In this document: piece after piece, positions 42,218 through 51,699 of the stretch
How the letters are laid out: each line of letters starts with the position of its first letter
Position numbering within the stretch: position 1 is the stretch's first letter
Assembly (NCBI GenBank): GCA_965200805.1
Contig: OZ241384.1
Span: forward strand, 2,790,001-2,854,000
DNA: 64,000 bases
Direction of reading: 5' to 3'
Origin: MPNP01 sp026709725
GTDB lineage: Bacteria > Pseudomonadota > Alphaproteobacteria > Rhodobacterales > Rhodobacteraceae
Position numbers and translations under genes: made by a program
Notes under the pieces: model-generated
The model's input: only the letters and a program-made list of their open reading frames with translations
What the model was told of the DNA's origin: nothing
The model's database searches: none

Positions 42218-43399
42218 TCAGTAGGGCAGGCCGGTGTAGTTTTCGGCAAAAACTGCCTGCATGCTCCTGTTTCTACAGAGATGTTCAAATTCACTTTCCT
42301 GCATCCGGCGATCAAAATGTGACTGCCCGTCAATCCGGTGAAGCAGATTCGTCATCCACCAGCTGAAGCGGGAGACCTGCCAGACCCGTCGAAGGGCTGT
42401 GGTGCTGTAGTTGGCAAGGAGGGCATGATGATTGTCTCTGATTCGGGCAAGAAGGGCCGCATGGGCATAGTGAACATCGGAAACTGCGAGGTTGAGCCCC
42501 TTGGCACCGGTCGGCGGCACGATATGACCGGCATCACCGCATAGGAGCAGATGACCCGATTGCAGAGAGATGGAAATGGCGCTGCGGAGGGGGGCGATGG
42601 ACCTCTCGATTGCGGGCCCCGTAATCAGTGAGTCCGCATGGTCGGCAGGAATCCGGGCCTTGAATTCCGTCCAGAAATCGCTGTCACTCCAGTCTTCAGG
42701 GCGAGCGGCAAGCGGAACCTGGATGTAATAGCGTGACAGGGTGGGGGACCGCATGGAGGCCAGGGCAAACCCGCGTGCACTGCTGGCATAGATGAGTTCG
42801 TCACTGACCGGTGGGGTCTCCGACAGAACACCGAGCCAGCCGAATGGGTAGCTGTGCTCAATTCCCGGTCCATGCATCCGCTCAATGACTCTGCGGCCAA
42901 GACCATGATAGCCATCGCAGGCGACGGCATAATCGCAGTCGATTGTGCAGGGATCGGATCCATTCAGACATGCCGTAATACGCGGTTGGGTCTCGATATC
43001 TTCAATTTCCCTGGCTTCACAGTCATGCAGGATCTCCGCCCCCTGTGCGTCCAGTGCCTCGTAGAGATCCGCTGTGACTTCAGTCTGGCCATAAACATGG
43101 ACCGCCTTGCCGGTGAGGGCGGCAATATCAATGTGCAGAAGTGTGTCATTGCGCGAAAGATTGCACCCGTCATGCACATGCCCCTCAATCCTGAGACGGT
43201 CGCCGACGCCGGCTTCCGTGAGTTGGGAGACTGTCCCCTTTTCCAAGACACCTGCCCGGATGCGGCTGAGAACATGGGCACGGCTGCGCCGCTCGATTGT
43301 GATGCAGTCAATACCGGATTGAAGGAGCTTTCGCGTGAGCAGGAGGCCAGCTGGACCGCCACCGATAATGGCAACCTGGGTCCGCATTGACCGAGTCAT
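42218..43399 (-). CDS. pobA: 4-Hydroxybenzoate 3-monooxygenase
   Basis: A 393-aa flavoprotein hydroxylase of the PobA group. The FAD dinucleotide fold is VAIIGGGPAGLLLTRKL. The family block RIRAGVLEKGTV follows, and the second FAD motif is LCGDAGHIVPPTGAKGLNLA. It converts 4-hydroxybenzoate to protocatechuate with NADPH and oxygen. ATG 43387 (MRTQVAIIGGG) is an equally plausible start. It lies 67 bases after the thioredoxin-like gene on the same strand. No protocatechuate ring-cleavage genes are in the window. Confidence 0.92.
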   Translation of the reverse strand: MTRSMRTQVAIIGGGPAGLLLTRKLLQSGIDCITIERRSRAHVLSRIRAGVLEKGTVSQLTEAGVGDRLRIEGHVHDGCNLSRNDTLLHIDIAALTGKAVHVYGQTEVTADLYEALDAQGAEILHDCEAREIEDIETQPRITACLNGSDPCTIDCDYAVACDGYHGLGRRVIERMHGPGIEHSYPFGWLGVLSETPPVSDELIYASSARGFALASMRSPTLSRYYIQVPLAARPEDWSDSDFWTEFKARIPADHADSLITGPAIERSIAPLRSAISISLQSGHLLLCGDAGHIVPPTGAKGLNLAVSDVHYAHAALLARIRDNHHALLANYSTTALRRVWQVSRFSWWMTNLLHRIDGQSHFDRRMQESEFEHLCRNRSMQAVFAENYTGLPY

Positions 43400-43465
43400 G
43401 TTTGCAGGCCCCTGGTGTCACGATGAGGGGCAGTGTCCGGGGGCGGGAAGTGCAAGATTGCCCGT

Positions 43466-44026
43466 TCACCCCATACGCCACTTGATTGAGCAGCCCATGG
43501 ACGGAATCTGCCCTTCTTCAGGACATGTTCCGGTGCGGGCAATATCCTGCATGGCCATGAAGAGGTCGCGTTTTGTGTCATGACCGGCTGAAGCCTTCCC
43601 GGCGCCATCAAGGCGACCGCGATAACGCAGCTCTCCTTCGGCATTGAACCCGAAGATGTCCGGCGTGCAGACGGCCCGATAGGCGCGGGCGACATCCTGA
43701 CTTTCATCGTGGAGATAGGGGAAGGCAAAATTGTGCGCCGCGGCAAATTCCCGCATTTTTGGAAACGAGTCAGCCGGATAATTGATGGCGTCATTGGAGC
43801 AGATTGCTGCGACTCCAACCCCGATGCCGTCAAGCTGCACAGCTTCATTGACAAGCCGGTCAATCACGCCGATGACATAGGGGCAGTGATTGCAGATAAA
43901 ATAGAGAACCGTGCCCCTGGGACCCTTGATATCGCTGAGCGAATAGACGCCCCCGTCGGTCGCGGGAAGAGAAAAATCCTCTGCCTTCCAGCCGAATTCA
44001 CGTTCATCTGCGCTTGTCAGTGCCAT
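43466..44026 (-). CDS. Thioredoxin-like (AhpC/TSA-type) protein
   Basis: A 186-aa thioredoxin-fold protein. FSLPATDGGVYSLSDIKGPRG leads into VLYFICNHCPYV, where Cys-Asn-His-Cys is the redox motif at the end of the first strand. Related proteins are often annotated as thioredoxin-family or AhpC/TSA redoxins. ATG 44026 has AGGA upstream and overlaps the end of rpe by 23 bases. The cytoplasmic substrate is unknown. Confidence 0.85.
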   Translation of the reverse strand: MALTSADEREFGWKAEDFSLPATDGGVYSLSDIKGPRGTVLYFICNHCPYVIGVIDRLVNEAVQLDGIGVGVAAICSNDAINYPADSFPKMREFAAAHNFAFPYLHDESQDVARAYRAVCTPDIFGFNAEGELRYRGRLDGAGKASAGHDTKRDLFMAMQDIARTGTCPEEGQIPSMGCSIKWRMG

Positions 44027-44747
44027 GGTGTATCCTCGCGTCAACTGCTTCGGCCCCCTTGCACGCGCCACCGGTCGCAGCAAGGGCGGCTTCATGCAAT
44101 GCGGAAATATTGCTGTGATAATCATCAGGAGTCAAGGTTGAGTTCCGTGCTCCGAAGACTGCCGTGCCCGCGACGAGGATCTCGGCGCCGGCCCTGGCGG
44201 CAAGGGGGGCGGTTTCGGGGGTGATGCCGCCATCCACTTCGATTGTGATGGCGCGTGCGCCGGTTCGTTCCCTGATCTCGCCGATTTTATCAAGCACGTG
44301 ATGGAGGAAGGTCTGCCCGCCAAACCCCGGTTCCACGGTCATGACGCAGATGAGATCAATGGCATCAAGGTATTCGGAAAGGGCTGCAGCGGGTGTATCC
44401 GGATTGATGGCAAGACCCGTCCTGATGCCTGCATCCCGTATCCGTGCACAGAGTCCGGGCAGCACTGAACCGAGTTCAACATGAATGGTCAGCACATCAG
44501 CGCCCGCCTCGGCAAAGGCGGGGATGAGCGGTTCAATGTTGTCCGCCATGAGGTGGATGTCCATGGTCCCCTGGATATGCGGACGCAGGGCGGCGCAGAC
44601 ATCCGGCCCGATCGTCAGGTTCGGGACGAAGTGACCATCCATGACATCGACATGAATCCAATTCGCACCGGCAGATTCAACCGCCCTGCATTCAGCGCCG
44701 AGTCTGGCAAAATCAGCACTGAGGATCGATGGCGCGATTGTGATCAT
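44004..44747 (-). CDS. rpe: Ribulose-phosphate 3-epimerase
   Basis: A 247-aa TIM-barrel enzyme interconverting ribulose-5-phosphate and xylulose-5-phosphate. Motifs: IAPSILSADFARLG, WIHVDVMDGHFVPNLTIGP, MTVEPGFGGQ and VDGGI. The C-terminus is ~25 residues longer than usual. It lies 22 bases after acs in the same orientation. It complements the rpiA and xylB genes further along the window in pentose metabolism. Confidence 0.95.
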   Translation of the reverse strand: MITIAPSILSADFARLGAECRAVESAGANWIHVDVMDGHFVPNLTIGPDVCAALRPHIQGTMDIHLMADNIEPLIPAFAEAGADVLTIHVELGSVLPGLCARIRDAGIRTGLAINPDTPAAALSEYLDAIDLICVMTVEPGFGGQTFLHHVLDKIGEIRERTGARAITIEVDGGITPETAPLAARAGAEILVAGTAVFGARNSTLTPDDYHSNISALHEAALAATGGACKGAEAVDARIHHGTDKRR

Positions 44748-44769
44748 GGCTGTCGTTCAGAAGATGCGG

Positions 44770-46725
44770 TCAGGTGCCCTGTCGACCTCTGATCAGATCA
44801 TCAACCACCGCCGGGTCAGCAAGGGTTGATGTGTCCCCCAGGGAACCAAAATCATTCTCCGCAATTTTACGAAGGATTCGACGCATGATCTTGCCTGAAC
44901 GGGTCTTGGGCAGACCCGGAGCCCATTGGATGATGTCCGGTTTGGCGATCGGACCAATCTCATGGCGGACCCATTGCATCAGTTCCTGTCGCAATTCGTC
45001 GGTGTAGTCATGACCCGATGCCAGCGTGACATAGGCATAGATGCCCTGACCCTTGATATCGTGGGGGTAGCCCACGACAGCGGACTCGGCAACAGCGGCA
45101 TGGGCCACGAGCGCCGATTCGATTTCGGCGGTTCCCATCCGGTGTCCCGAAACATTCAGGACATCATCCACCCGACCCGTGATCCAGTAATAGCCGTCAC
45201 TGTCCCGGCGACACCCGTCACCGGTGAAATAATACCCCTGATACTGCTGGAAGTAGGTTTCGATGAACCGTTGATGGTCGCCATAAATCGTTCGCATCTG
45301 ACCGGGCCAGCTGTTCTCGATGCAGAGAACACCCTCGGCCACAGTCCCGGTTTGCTTTGCCCCGGAAGCGGGATCAAGGATCGCGGGCAGAACGCCGAAG
45401 AAGGGCAGGGTTGCCGAGCCGGGTTTGGTTGGAACCGCACCCGGTATGGATGTGATCAGATGACCGCCGGTTTCCGTCTGCCAGAAGGTGTCAACGATCG
45501 GGCACCGCCCGCCGCCAACAACCTCGTCATACCAGCGCCAGGCTTCCGGATTGATCGGCTCACCGACTGTGCCGAGGACTCTGAGACTGGAAAGATCGCA
45601 CTGCCTGACCCATGATTCTCCAAGACCCATGAGGGCCCGAATGGCTGTCGGTGCCGTGTAGAACTGGTTGACCCCGTATTTTTCACACACCTGCCAGAAA
45701 CGGGAGGCATCAGGATAGGTCGGGACGCCTTCGAACATGACAGTCGTTGCCCCGTTGCACAATGGTCCATAGATGATGTAGCTGTGGCCTGTGACCCAGC
45801 CGACATCAGCCGTGCACCAGTAAATATCACCCGGGTGGTAATCAAAGACATATTCATGGGTCATGGAAGCGTAGACCAGATACCCGGCTGTTGTATGCAC
45901 AACCCCCTTGGGCTTGCCGGTCGAACCCGATGTATAAAGGATGAACAGGGGGTCTTCGGCATTCATGACTTCGGGAGGACAGGTGGCATCGACCGATTGC
46001 ACAAGTGCGCTGTAGTCATGGTCGCGCCTGTCGTTCCAGGGTACATTGCCATGGGTCCTGCGGACAACAAGCACAGCGACAGAATCATCGCATTCATCAA
46101 CAGCCTCGTCACAATTGGCCTTGAGCGGGGTCAGGCGGCCCCCGCGGGGAGCCTCATCGGCGGTGATGACCAGTCTGGCATCGCAATCGATAATTCGGTT
46201 GGCAAGGGCTTCTGCACTGAAGCCGGCGAAGACGACGGAATGGACCGCGCCGATGCGTGCGCAGGCAAGCATGGCGTAGGCGGCTTCCGGAATCATCGGC
46301 AGGTAGATGACGACCCTGTCGCCCTTGCCAACGCCGAGTCCACGGAGGATGTTGGCCATTCGGCCGACATGCTCGCTGAGTTCCCGGTAAGTGATCCTGA
46401 GTGCAGCGTCAATCGGGTCATCGGGTTCCCAAATGATGGCGACCCGCTCACCATTCCTGTCAAGATGGCGATCAATGCAATTTGCCGCGACATTGAGTGC
46501 GCCGTCATCAAACCACCGGATCGAGACATCGGGATAGTTCAGATTCACATCCTGGACATGTGTGAAGGGAGTGATCCAGTCAACGCGATGAGCTGCCTTG
46601 CGCCAGAATGCATCCGGATTGGCAAGGGCCTCGGTGCTCATGTGCTCAAATGCCTCACTTGAAATCAGGGACCTGGCAACAAAATCCGCGCTGGGGTACC
46701 GTCTTGTATCGTCTGGATCTTGCAT
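44770..46725 (-). CDS. acs: Acetyl-CoA synthetase (AMP-forming)
   Basis: A 651-aa enzyme that activates acetate via acetyl-AMP. Motifs: YTSGSTGKPKGVVHT (P-loop), VDTFWQTETGGH, YYFTGDGCRRDSDGYYWITGR, and the C-terminal PKTRSGKIMRRIL containing the catalytic Lys usually controlled by acetylation. Length matches the family. It heads the acs-rpe-redoxin-pobA run and is divergent from pxpB. Confidence 0.96.
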   Translation of the reverse strand: MQDPDDTRRYPSADFVARSLISSEAFEHMSTEALANPDAFWRKAAHRVDWITPFTHVQDVNLNYPDVSIRWFDDGALNVAANCIDRHLDRNGERVAIIWEPDDPIDAALRITYRELSEHVGRMANILRGLGVGKGDRVVIYLPMIPEAAYAMLACARIGAVHSVVFAGFSAEALANRIIDCDARLVITADEAPRGGRLTPLKANCDEAVDECDDSVAVLVVRRTHGNVPWNDRRDHDYSALVQSVDATCPPEVMNAEDPLFILYTSGSTGKPKGVVHTTAGYLVYASMTHEYVFDYHPGDIYWCTADVGWVTGHSYIIYGPLCNGATTVMFEGVPTYPDASRFWQVCEKYGVNQFYTAPTAIRALMGLGESWVRQCDLSSLRVLGTVGEPINPEAWRWYDEVVGGGRCPIVDTFWQTETGGHLITSIPGAVPTKPGSATLPFFGVLPAILDPASGAKQTGTVAEGVLCIENSWPGQMRTIYGDHQRFIETYFQQYQGYYFTGDGCRRDSDGYYWITGRVDDVLNVSGHRMGTAEIESALVAHAAVAESAVVGYPHDIKGQGIYAYVTLASGHDYTDELRQELMQWVRHEIGPIAKPDIIQWAPGLPKTRSGKIMRRILRKIAENDFGSLGDTSTLADPAVVDDLIRGRQGT

Positions 46726-46753
46726 GGATTCCTCCTTTCCAGCCTTGTGTATT

Positions 46754-46769
46754 GTGATGCAGTTATCAC
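46754..46769. promoter_or_regulatory. Inverted repeat in the acs/pxpB divergent region
   Basis: GTGAT-6 bases-ATCAC lies between the two divergent starts. It resembles a small repressor or activator site. No adjacent regulator gene is present to assign it to. Confidence 0.3.
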
Positions 46770-46820
46770 CAGAATATAGAACAGCGATGGTATAAGTCAG
46801 TCACCGGCAATGCAAACCCT

Positions 46821-47552
46821 ATGTGTGCTTCCAATCCGGTCATTCATCCGCTGAGCGAACGGGCGCTCCTCATAATCTTCGCTGAGACCGCCTCAAGATC
46901 GACAACGGAGACCATGCTCGCCTTCGAACACGAAGTGCTGCAGATTGGCGGCGAGTCGATCATGGAAACAGTGCTGGCCCTGCGTTCGGTCCTCGTCGTA
47001 TTTGATCCGGTCGCCCATGAGGCTGTGGCAATTGAAGATCTTTGCCGACGGGCTCTCAAATCGCTCAAGACCGCTGCAGTCCCTGCTCGAAAAACCATGA
47101 AAACATACCGTCTTCCCGCCGTATATGGAGACACGGACGGACCGGATCTCAATGAGGCCGCCGACCTTGCCGGGCTCACCAGTGATGACTTCATCGAGCA
47201 ACATGCCACCTGTTTTCATGATGTATCCAGCATCGGCTTTGCACCGGGATTGGCCTACCTGACGGGTCTGCCTGAAGCATTTGCCATCCCCCGGAATCCG
47301 ACAGCCAGCAAGCCGGTACCGGCCGGCTCGTTGCTTGTTGCCAACCGTCAGACCGTCCTGCCTGCAACACCGATCCCCACAGGCTGGAAACGCATCGCGA
47401 GGACGCCGGTTATCGGCTTCAGGCTTTCCGCCGAGAGACCCTGCCTTCTTGCGCCGGGAGATCGGGTCACATTCACCCCGGTCTCCGCGGCCGAGGCGGC
47501 AGCATGGCATCCCGACACGCCCTGGAGGACACTCGAAATTGACGGCACTTGA
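46821..47552 (+). CDS. pxpB: 5-Oxoprolinase subunit PxpB
   Basis: A 243-aa KipI/PxpB-family protein. Motifs include HATCFHDVSSIGFAPGLAYLTGLP and ASKPVPAGSLLVANRQT. With PxpC and PxpA it hydrolyses 5-oxoproline (pyroglutamate) to glutamate using ATP. The 3' end overlaps pxpC. Confidence 0.93.
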   Translation: MCASNPVIHPLSERALLIIFAETASRSTTETMLAFEHEVLQIGGESIMETVLALRSVLVVFDPVAHEAVAIEDLCRRALKSLKTAAVPARKTMKTYRLPAVYGDTDGPDLNEAADLAGLTSDDFIEQHATCFHDVSSIGFAPGLAYLTGLPEAFAIPRNPTASKPVPAGSLLVANRQTVLPATPIPTGWKRIARTPVIGFRLSAERPCLLAPGDRVTFTPVSAAEAAAWHPDTPWRTLEIDGT

Positions 47553-48552
47553 GATCCTTGACCTCGCCACACCGGTGACAATCCAGGACCATGGACGCAT
47601 GGGATACCGTCGCTTTGGTGTCCCGGCGGGAGGTGCCATTGATCATTATGCACTCGCTGAAGGCCAGGCATTGCTTGGCAACACCCACGACAGTGCCGCT
47701 CTTGAGATGTCATTTCAGGGTGGACAGTTCAAGGCTTCAGCAGCCCTCCATTTTGCCACCTCGGGTGCTGAAATGGCTCTTGCAATCGACCGGAGTCCGG
47801 TGCCCTGGCGGACGGTTCAGCGGATTGAAGCAGGCCAGACACTGACCATAGGGCCCGCATCGCTTGGCAATTACGGATATCTGCACCTCAAGGGCGGCAT
47901 TGAGGCACCGGTCGCTCTCTCCTCCCGGTCAACACATATCCCCTCGGGGATTGGCTGGCAACCACAGGTCGGAGAGCATCTTGTCGCTGCCTGTGATGGA
48001 GAGTGTGCGATGAACATGCTCCCGCAGGCAGCGTATTTCAATGAACGTGTCCTGCGGGTCCTCCCCGGGCCACAGACATCCCTGTTTCCGGACACTGATC
48101 TTCAAACGCTTGCCAGCGGTGTCTTCAGGACCGGCTTTGTTCGCGATCGAATGGGTGTCCGGCTTGAGACGGATGAAACCAGGTTTCAGGCCAGTGCAGG
48201 GCGCACGGTTATCTCCGATCCGATCATGACTGGTGATATCCAGGTCACCGCAGACGGGGTCGGGACGGTGCTGTTGGCTGATTCCCAGCCGACAGGTGGT
48301 TATCCGCGTCTGGCAACGGTTATCGGAGCCGATCTGCCGGTCATCGCCCAAATGCCGCCAGGTGCCGAATTTACCTTCAGACTGATCGAGCGCGATGAGG
48401 CAATCAGGGCATGGCGGGCCTATATGCAGGACTGCAATTCCCTCGCCCGGGCAATTCGTCCCCTCGTGCGCAATCCACATGACATCAATGATCTGTTGTC
48501 ATATGACCTTGTCAGTGGCCTGGTTCGCGGAGATGAGAGTGATGCAGATTGA
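47539..48552 (+). CDS. pxpC: 5-Oxoprolinase subunit PxpC
   Basis: A 337-aa KipA/PxpC biotin-dependent-carboxylase-like protein. It begins LEILDLATPVTIQDHGRMGY and contains RFGVPAGGAIDHYALAEGQ and PVIAQMPPGAEFTF. The start is TTG 47539: GGAGG lies ~10 bases upstream and family similarity begins there. The longer frame back to 47281 is within pxpB and is not used. It overlaps pxpA by 11 bases. Confidence 0.93.
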   Translation: MTALEILDLATPVTIQDHGRMGYRRFGVPAGGAIDHYALAEGQALLGNTHDSAALEMSFQGGQFKASAALHFATSGAEMALAIDRSPVPWRTVQRIEAGQTLTIGPASLGNYGYLHLKGGIEAPVALSSRSTHIPSGIGWQPQVGEHLVAACDGECAMNMLPQAAYFNERVLRVLPGPQTSLFPDTDLQTLASGVFRTGFVRDRMGVRLETDETRFQASAGRTVISDPIMTGDIQVTADGVGTVLLADSQPTGGYPRLATVIGADLPVIAQMPPGAEFTFRLIERDEAIRAWRAYMQDCNSLARAIRPLVRNPHDINDLLSYDLVSGLVRGDESDAD

Positions 48553-49297
48553 TTTGAATGCCGATCTTGGTGAGAGTTTTGGTTCCTGGAAAAAAGGACA
48601 TGACAGCGCGCTCTTGCAAATCGTGACCTCGGCGAACATTGCCTGCGGGTTTCATGCCGGCGATCCCGAGATCATGGCAAGAACATGTGCCGACTGCAAG
48701 ACCAATGGTGTCAATGTCGGTGCGCACCCCGGTTACAGGGATTTGGCCGGCTTCGGGCGCCGTGAAATTGCCGGCTATGGGGATCATGCCCTGCAATGCG
48801 AGGCGATCTACCAGATCGGTGCTCTTCAGGCAATCGCATCCACATTTGGACTGACCGTTCGCCATGTCAAGTTTCACGGTGCTGCCGGAAACATGTCCAG
48901 CCGGGATCAAGGCCTTGCAATGACCCTCTTTGAGGCTGTTCAGCGGCTTGATCCGAATCTCCGAATTGTTGTCATTGCCGCCACGGCCCAGGCCGCCGCC
49001 GCCCGGACACTCGGCATCACTGCGCTCCAGGAGATCTTCGCTGACCGGGCCTATAATGATGATGGCACACTGGTTGGTCGTTCAGATCGACAGGCGATGG
49101 TGTGTGACCCGGCGACCTGTGCCGAAAACATGCTCCGGGCAGTGGAAAGCGGTACGATTGTTTCCGTCAATCAAAATCCGATCTCCATCAACCCCGATAC
49201 CATCTGTGTCCATGGTGATACACCCGAGGCCATCAGCATCGCCGATGCAGTCCGTGCGCGCCTTGAAGGTGCCGGCATCAGCGTCAAACCCTTCTGA
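48542..49297 (+). CDS. pxpA: 5-Oxoprolinase subunit PxpA (LamB/YcsF family)
   Basis: A 251-aa YcsF-family protein. It begins MQIDLNADLGESFGSW and contains ITSANIACGFHAGDP-like sequence (VTSANIACGFHAGDPEIM), GAHPGYRDLAGFGRR and HVKFHGAAGN. ATG 48542 is chosen for GGAG 9 bases upstream. ATG 48533 is in frame but too close to it. It completes the pxpBCA operon. Confidence 0.94.
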   Translation: MQIDLNADLGESFGSWKKGHDSALLQIVTSANIACGFHAGDPEIMARTCADCKTNGVNVGAHPGYRDLAGFGRREIAGYGDHALQCEAIYQIGALQAIASTFGLTVRHVKFHGAAGNMSSRDQGLAMTLFEAVQRLDPNLRIVVIAATAQAAAARTLGITALQEIFADRAYNDDGTLVGRSDRQAMVCDPATCAENMLRAVESGTIVSVNQNPISINPDTICVHGDTPEAISIADAVRARLEGAGISVKPF

Positions 49298-49785
49298 TTT
49301 CTGCCTTCCGATACAGACAAGGGCCTTGGCGCATATCCGTTACACGCCATATCAGGCAAATCCATGATCTGATTTTGACGGGGATATTCATGATGTCCCA
49401 CCAGTGCCAACAGACCAAAATCCGGGTTGTGAACTTCAAAAGTGAAGCGAATGGTGTATCGAACTGGCCATCAATGACACAGACCCGAACAGCTCCTGAG
49501 GACCATCATGAACACGAGGCCGCTTTGTGTTGCCTGCCTTGACTCGGGACAAGGAAATCGTGTGCTCCATCTCCGGTTCCCGATCCGGTTCAATTCTGGA
49601 TAACCGTGCGCCGCAGGCCCGATTTGCATTTTGCTCAAGCCAGCTGCTGATTTGACTCCATCATGCTGTGTATTGTCATGCACAGTCGGTCGGCAGTGCA
49701 GGAAGCGGAAGAGTAAGCCAGAGACTCAATCACCCAGACTCTCCGTCATGCCTTTGAAAATAGAGTCCGAGAACGGATCCCCCCT
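49298..49785. other. Intergenic stretch after pxpA
   Basis: No gene, repeat or clear terminator seen. Short frames have no motif. Confidence 0.4.
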
Positions 49786-50424
49786 CCCAACAGTCAGCCT
49801 GGAAGCGTTTCGATCACATCACCCTTGCGCTGCAGCACGGTCACGCCCTGTGCGTGGGCCTCGGCCTTGAGGGTGTCGTCAATATGAAAGGTGGCCAGCG
49901 CAAAGTGCTGCCGCCGGTCACCGTACTCGGGAAACAGATGGCGGAAGTTGGGCATCTTGGTGCTCACAAGGCGCTCCAGATCATGCTTGTGGACCTTGTA
50001 CTTGACCTCCACGACGAACACATCCCGGCCATTGATCAGAACGAGGTCAAACTCATCCTCCAAACCGGCATGGCTGCGTGTGGTATTCTTGTCGATGACA
50101 TCGAAATGTATCCCGTCCAGCACCGGGTTGGCCTTGAGGCTGTTGTAGTAGAACTCCTCGGCAACTGCGCCCTGGTTGTTGCCCACGCCGCCATACATCT
50201 TCGCCAGCTGGTCCAGTTTGGCATCGGTCCTTGCCATCTGGGCTCCTGTCTCGGCCTGCTGAACCGCAATCTTCTCCAGCAGGGCATCAATCCGTTCGTG
50301 TGCACTGTTTGGGCCATCCGTCTGTTTCTCGCCATTCATGGTGTATTCCTCTTGATGCCGGGGCGGATGCAGCGACCGAGTCTACACTGCCGGTCAGCTG
50401 TTGTATAGTGTTCCCTTGGCAGGG
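49786..50424. repeat. Tandem duplication, copy 1 (639 bp)
   Basis: This segment is repeated at 50647-51306 with apparently no change except a 21-base insertion in the second copy. The copies lie in the same orientation, 222 bases apart, and each includes the full gene on the minus strand plus about 85 bases upstream of its start. Confidence 0.95.
49794..50339 (-). CDS. PD-(D/E)XK-like protein (DUF3782-type), copy 1
   Basis: A 181-aa protein. Residues ~10-50 form a helical, coiled-coil-prone segment (IDALLEKIAVQQAETGAQMA). A C-terminal domain follows with DEFDLVLINGRDVFVVEVKYK, matching the Asp...Glu-x-Lys pattern of PD-(D/E)XK nuclease-fold proteins in the DUF3782-like group. Such proteins are often multicopy in cyanobacteria and proteobacteria and have no firm function. 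It is identical to copy 2 except for one missing heptad. Confidence 0.75.
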   Translation of the reverse strand: MNGEKQTDGPNSAHERIDALLEKIAVQQAETGAQMARTDAKLDQLAKMYGGVGNNQGAVAEEFYYNSLKANPVLDGIHFDVIDKNTTRSHAGLEDEFDLVLINGRDVFVVEVKYKVHKHDLERLVSTKMPNFRHLFPEYGDRRQHFALATFHIDDTLKAEAHAQGVTVLQRKGDVIETLPG

Positions 50425-50646
50425 CGCTCTCCATTGTTTGCAAGGATTGCAGTATTGACCCAAACTGCTACAGTCATCAAGCGGGGCATCTTGCGAGAAT
50501 TTTCTGCCCCGCCCAGCGAGGGGCAATTCCCACCGCCATCTTGAGCTCTCACCCTGATTGTTGCAACTTTTCAGGTTGATTGGCGCTCTGCAGTTGGCAG
50601 CATCCCGCTTCCGGCAACAGACCCACTGTCTATGGTCGGGATATCC

Positions 50647-51306
50647 CCCAACAGTCAGCCTGGAAGCGTTTCGATCACATCACCCTTGCGCTGCAGCACG
50701 GTCACGCCCTGTGCGTGGGCCTCGGCCTTGAGGGTGTCGTCAATATGAAAGGTGGCCAGCGCAAAGTGCTGCCGCCGGTCACCGTACTCGGGAAACAGAT
50801 GGCGGAAGTTGGGCATCTTGGTGCTCACAAGGCGCTCCAGATCATGCTTGTGGACCTTGTACTTGACCTCCACGACGAACACATCCCGGCCATTGATCAG
50901 AACGAGGTCAAACTCATCCTCCAAACCGGCATGGCTGCGTGTGGTATTCTTGTCGATGACATCGAAATGTATCCCGTCCAGCACCGGGTTGGCCTTGAGG
51001 CTGTTGTAGTAGAACTCCTCGGCAACTGCGCCCTGGTTGTTGCCCACGCCGCCATACATCTTCGCCAGCTGGTCCAGTTTGGCATCGGTCCTTGCCATCT
51101 GGGCATCGGTCCTTGCCATCTGGGCTCCTGTCTCGGCCTGCTGAACCGCAATCTTCTCCAGCAGGGCATCAATCCGTTCGTGTGCACTGTTTGGGCCATC
51201 CGTCTGTTTCTCGCCATTCATGGTGTATTCCTCTTGATGCCGGGGCGGATGCAGCGACCGAGTCTACACTGCCGGTCAGCTGTTGTATAGTGTTCCCTTG
51301 GCAGGG
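50647..51306. repeat. Tandem duplication, copy 2 (660 bp)
   Basis: Second copy of 49786-50424. The only difference noticed is a 21-base in-frame expansion that duplicates GGCATCGGTCCTTGCCATCT-type sequence around 51082-51123. Confidence 0.95.
50655..51221 (-). CDS. PD-(D/E)XK-like protein (DUF3782-type), copy 2
   Basis: A 188-aa near-identical copy of the upstream paralogue. It contains QMARTDAQMARTDAKLDQ where copy 1 has a single QMARTDA, so one heptad has been duplicated inside the N-terminal coiled-coil. The catalytic-type domain is unchanged. The near identity shows the duplication is very recent. Confidence 0.75.
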   Translation of the reverse strand: MNGEKQTDGPNSAHERIDALLEKIAVQQAETGAQMARTDAQMARTDAKLDQLAKMYGGVGNNQGAVAEEFYYNSLKANPVLDGIHFDVIDKNTTRSHAGLEDEFDLVLINGRDVFVVEVKYKVHKHDLERLVSTKMPNFRHLFPEYGDRRQHFALATFHIDDTLKAEAHAQGVTVLQRKGDVIETLPG

Positions 51307-51699
51307 TGTGGAGCCTGCATTGCAGATTATTGGTTGATGGCAATTGGTTCCTGCGTGGATATGAAATCGTGCCAGCATCAATGGCGATATCTGGCAAGCT
51401 TGGATTATTCCTTCGTTTATGGGCAATTGTATGCCGGTTCTGACTGTCACCGATGATGCCTGCGCATGGTGGGATTCTGGACCTTTTGCCCAAGGATTGG
51501 TTCCTGGTGCTATGGGCTCGTTTGCAAAACGAATCAGGTATGATCGGAGAGTCATGTGCAGAACTCCTGGGCAGGGATTTTTGGAAAAATATCTGTCTTG
51601 CCTGTGCTGCCTGGCGGGCAGGGTGCCGATCCCATGGATTGCCGGACATGGTTGGGACCATTTTTCCTTCTGACGGCCATGTTGATCCGGATTTGTTTC
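51307..51699. other. Stretch between the duplicated gene and the hipA remnant
   Basis: No confident gene. The far 3' end of the decayed hipA may extend here, but similarity fades. Confidence 0.35.
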
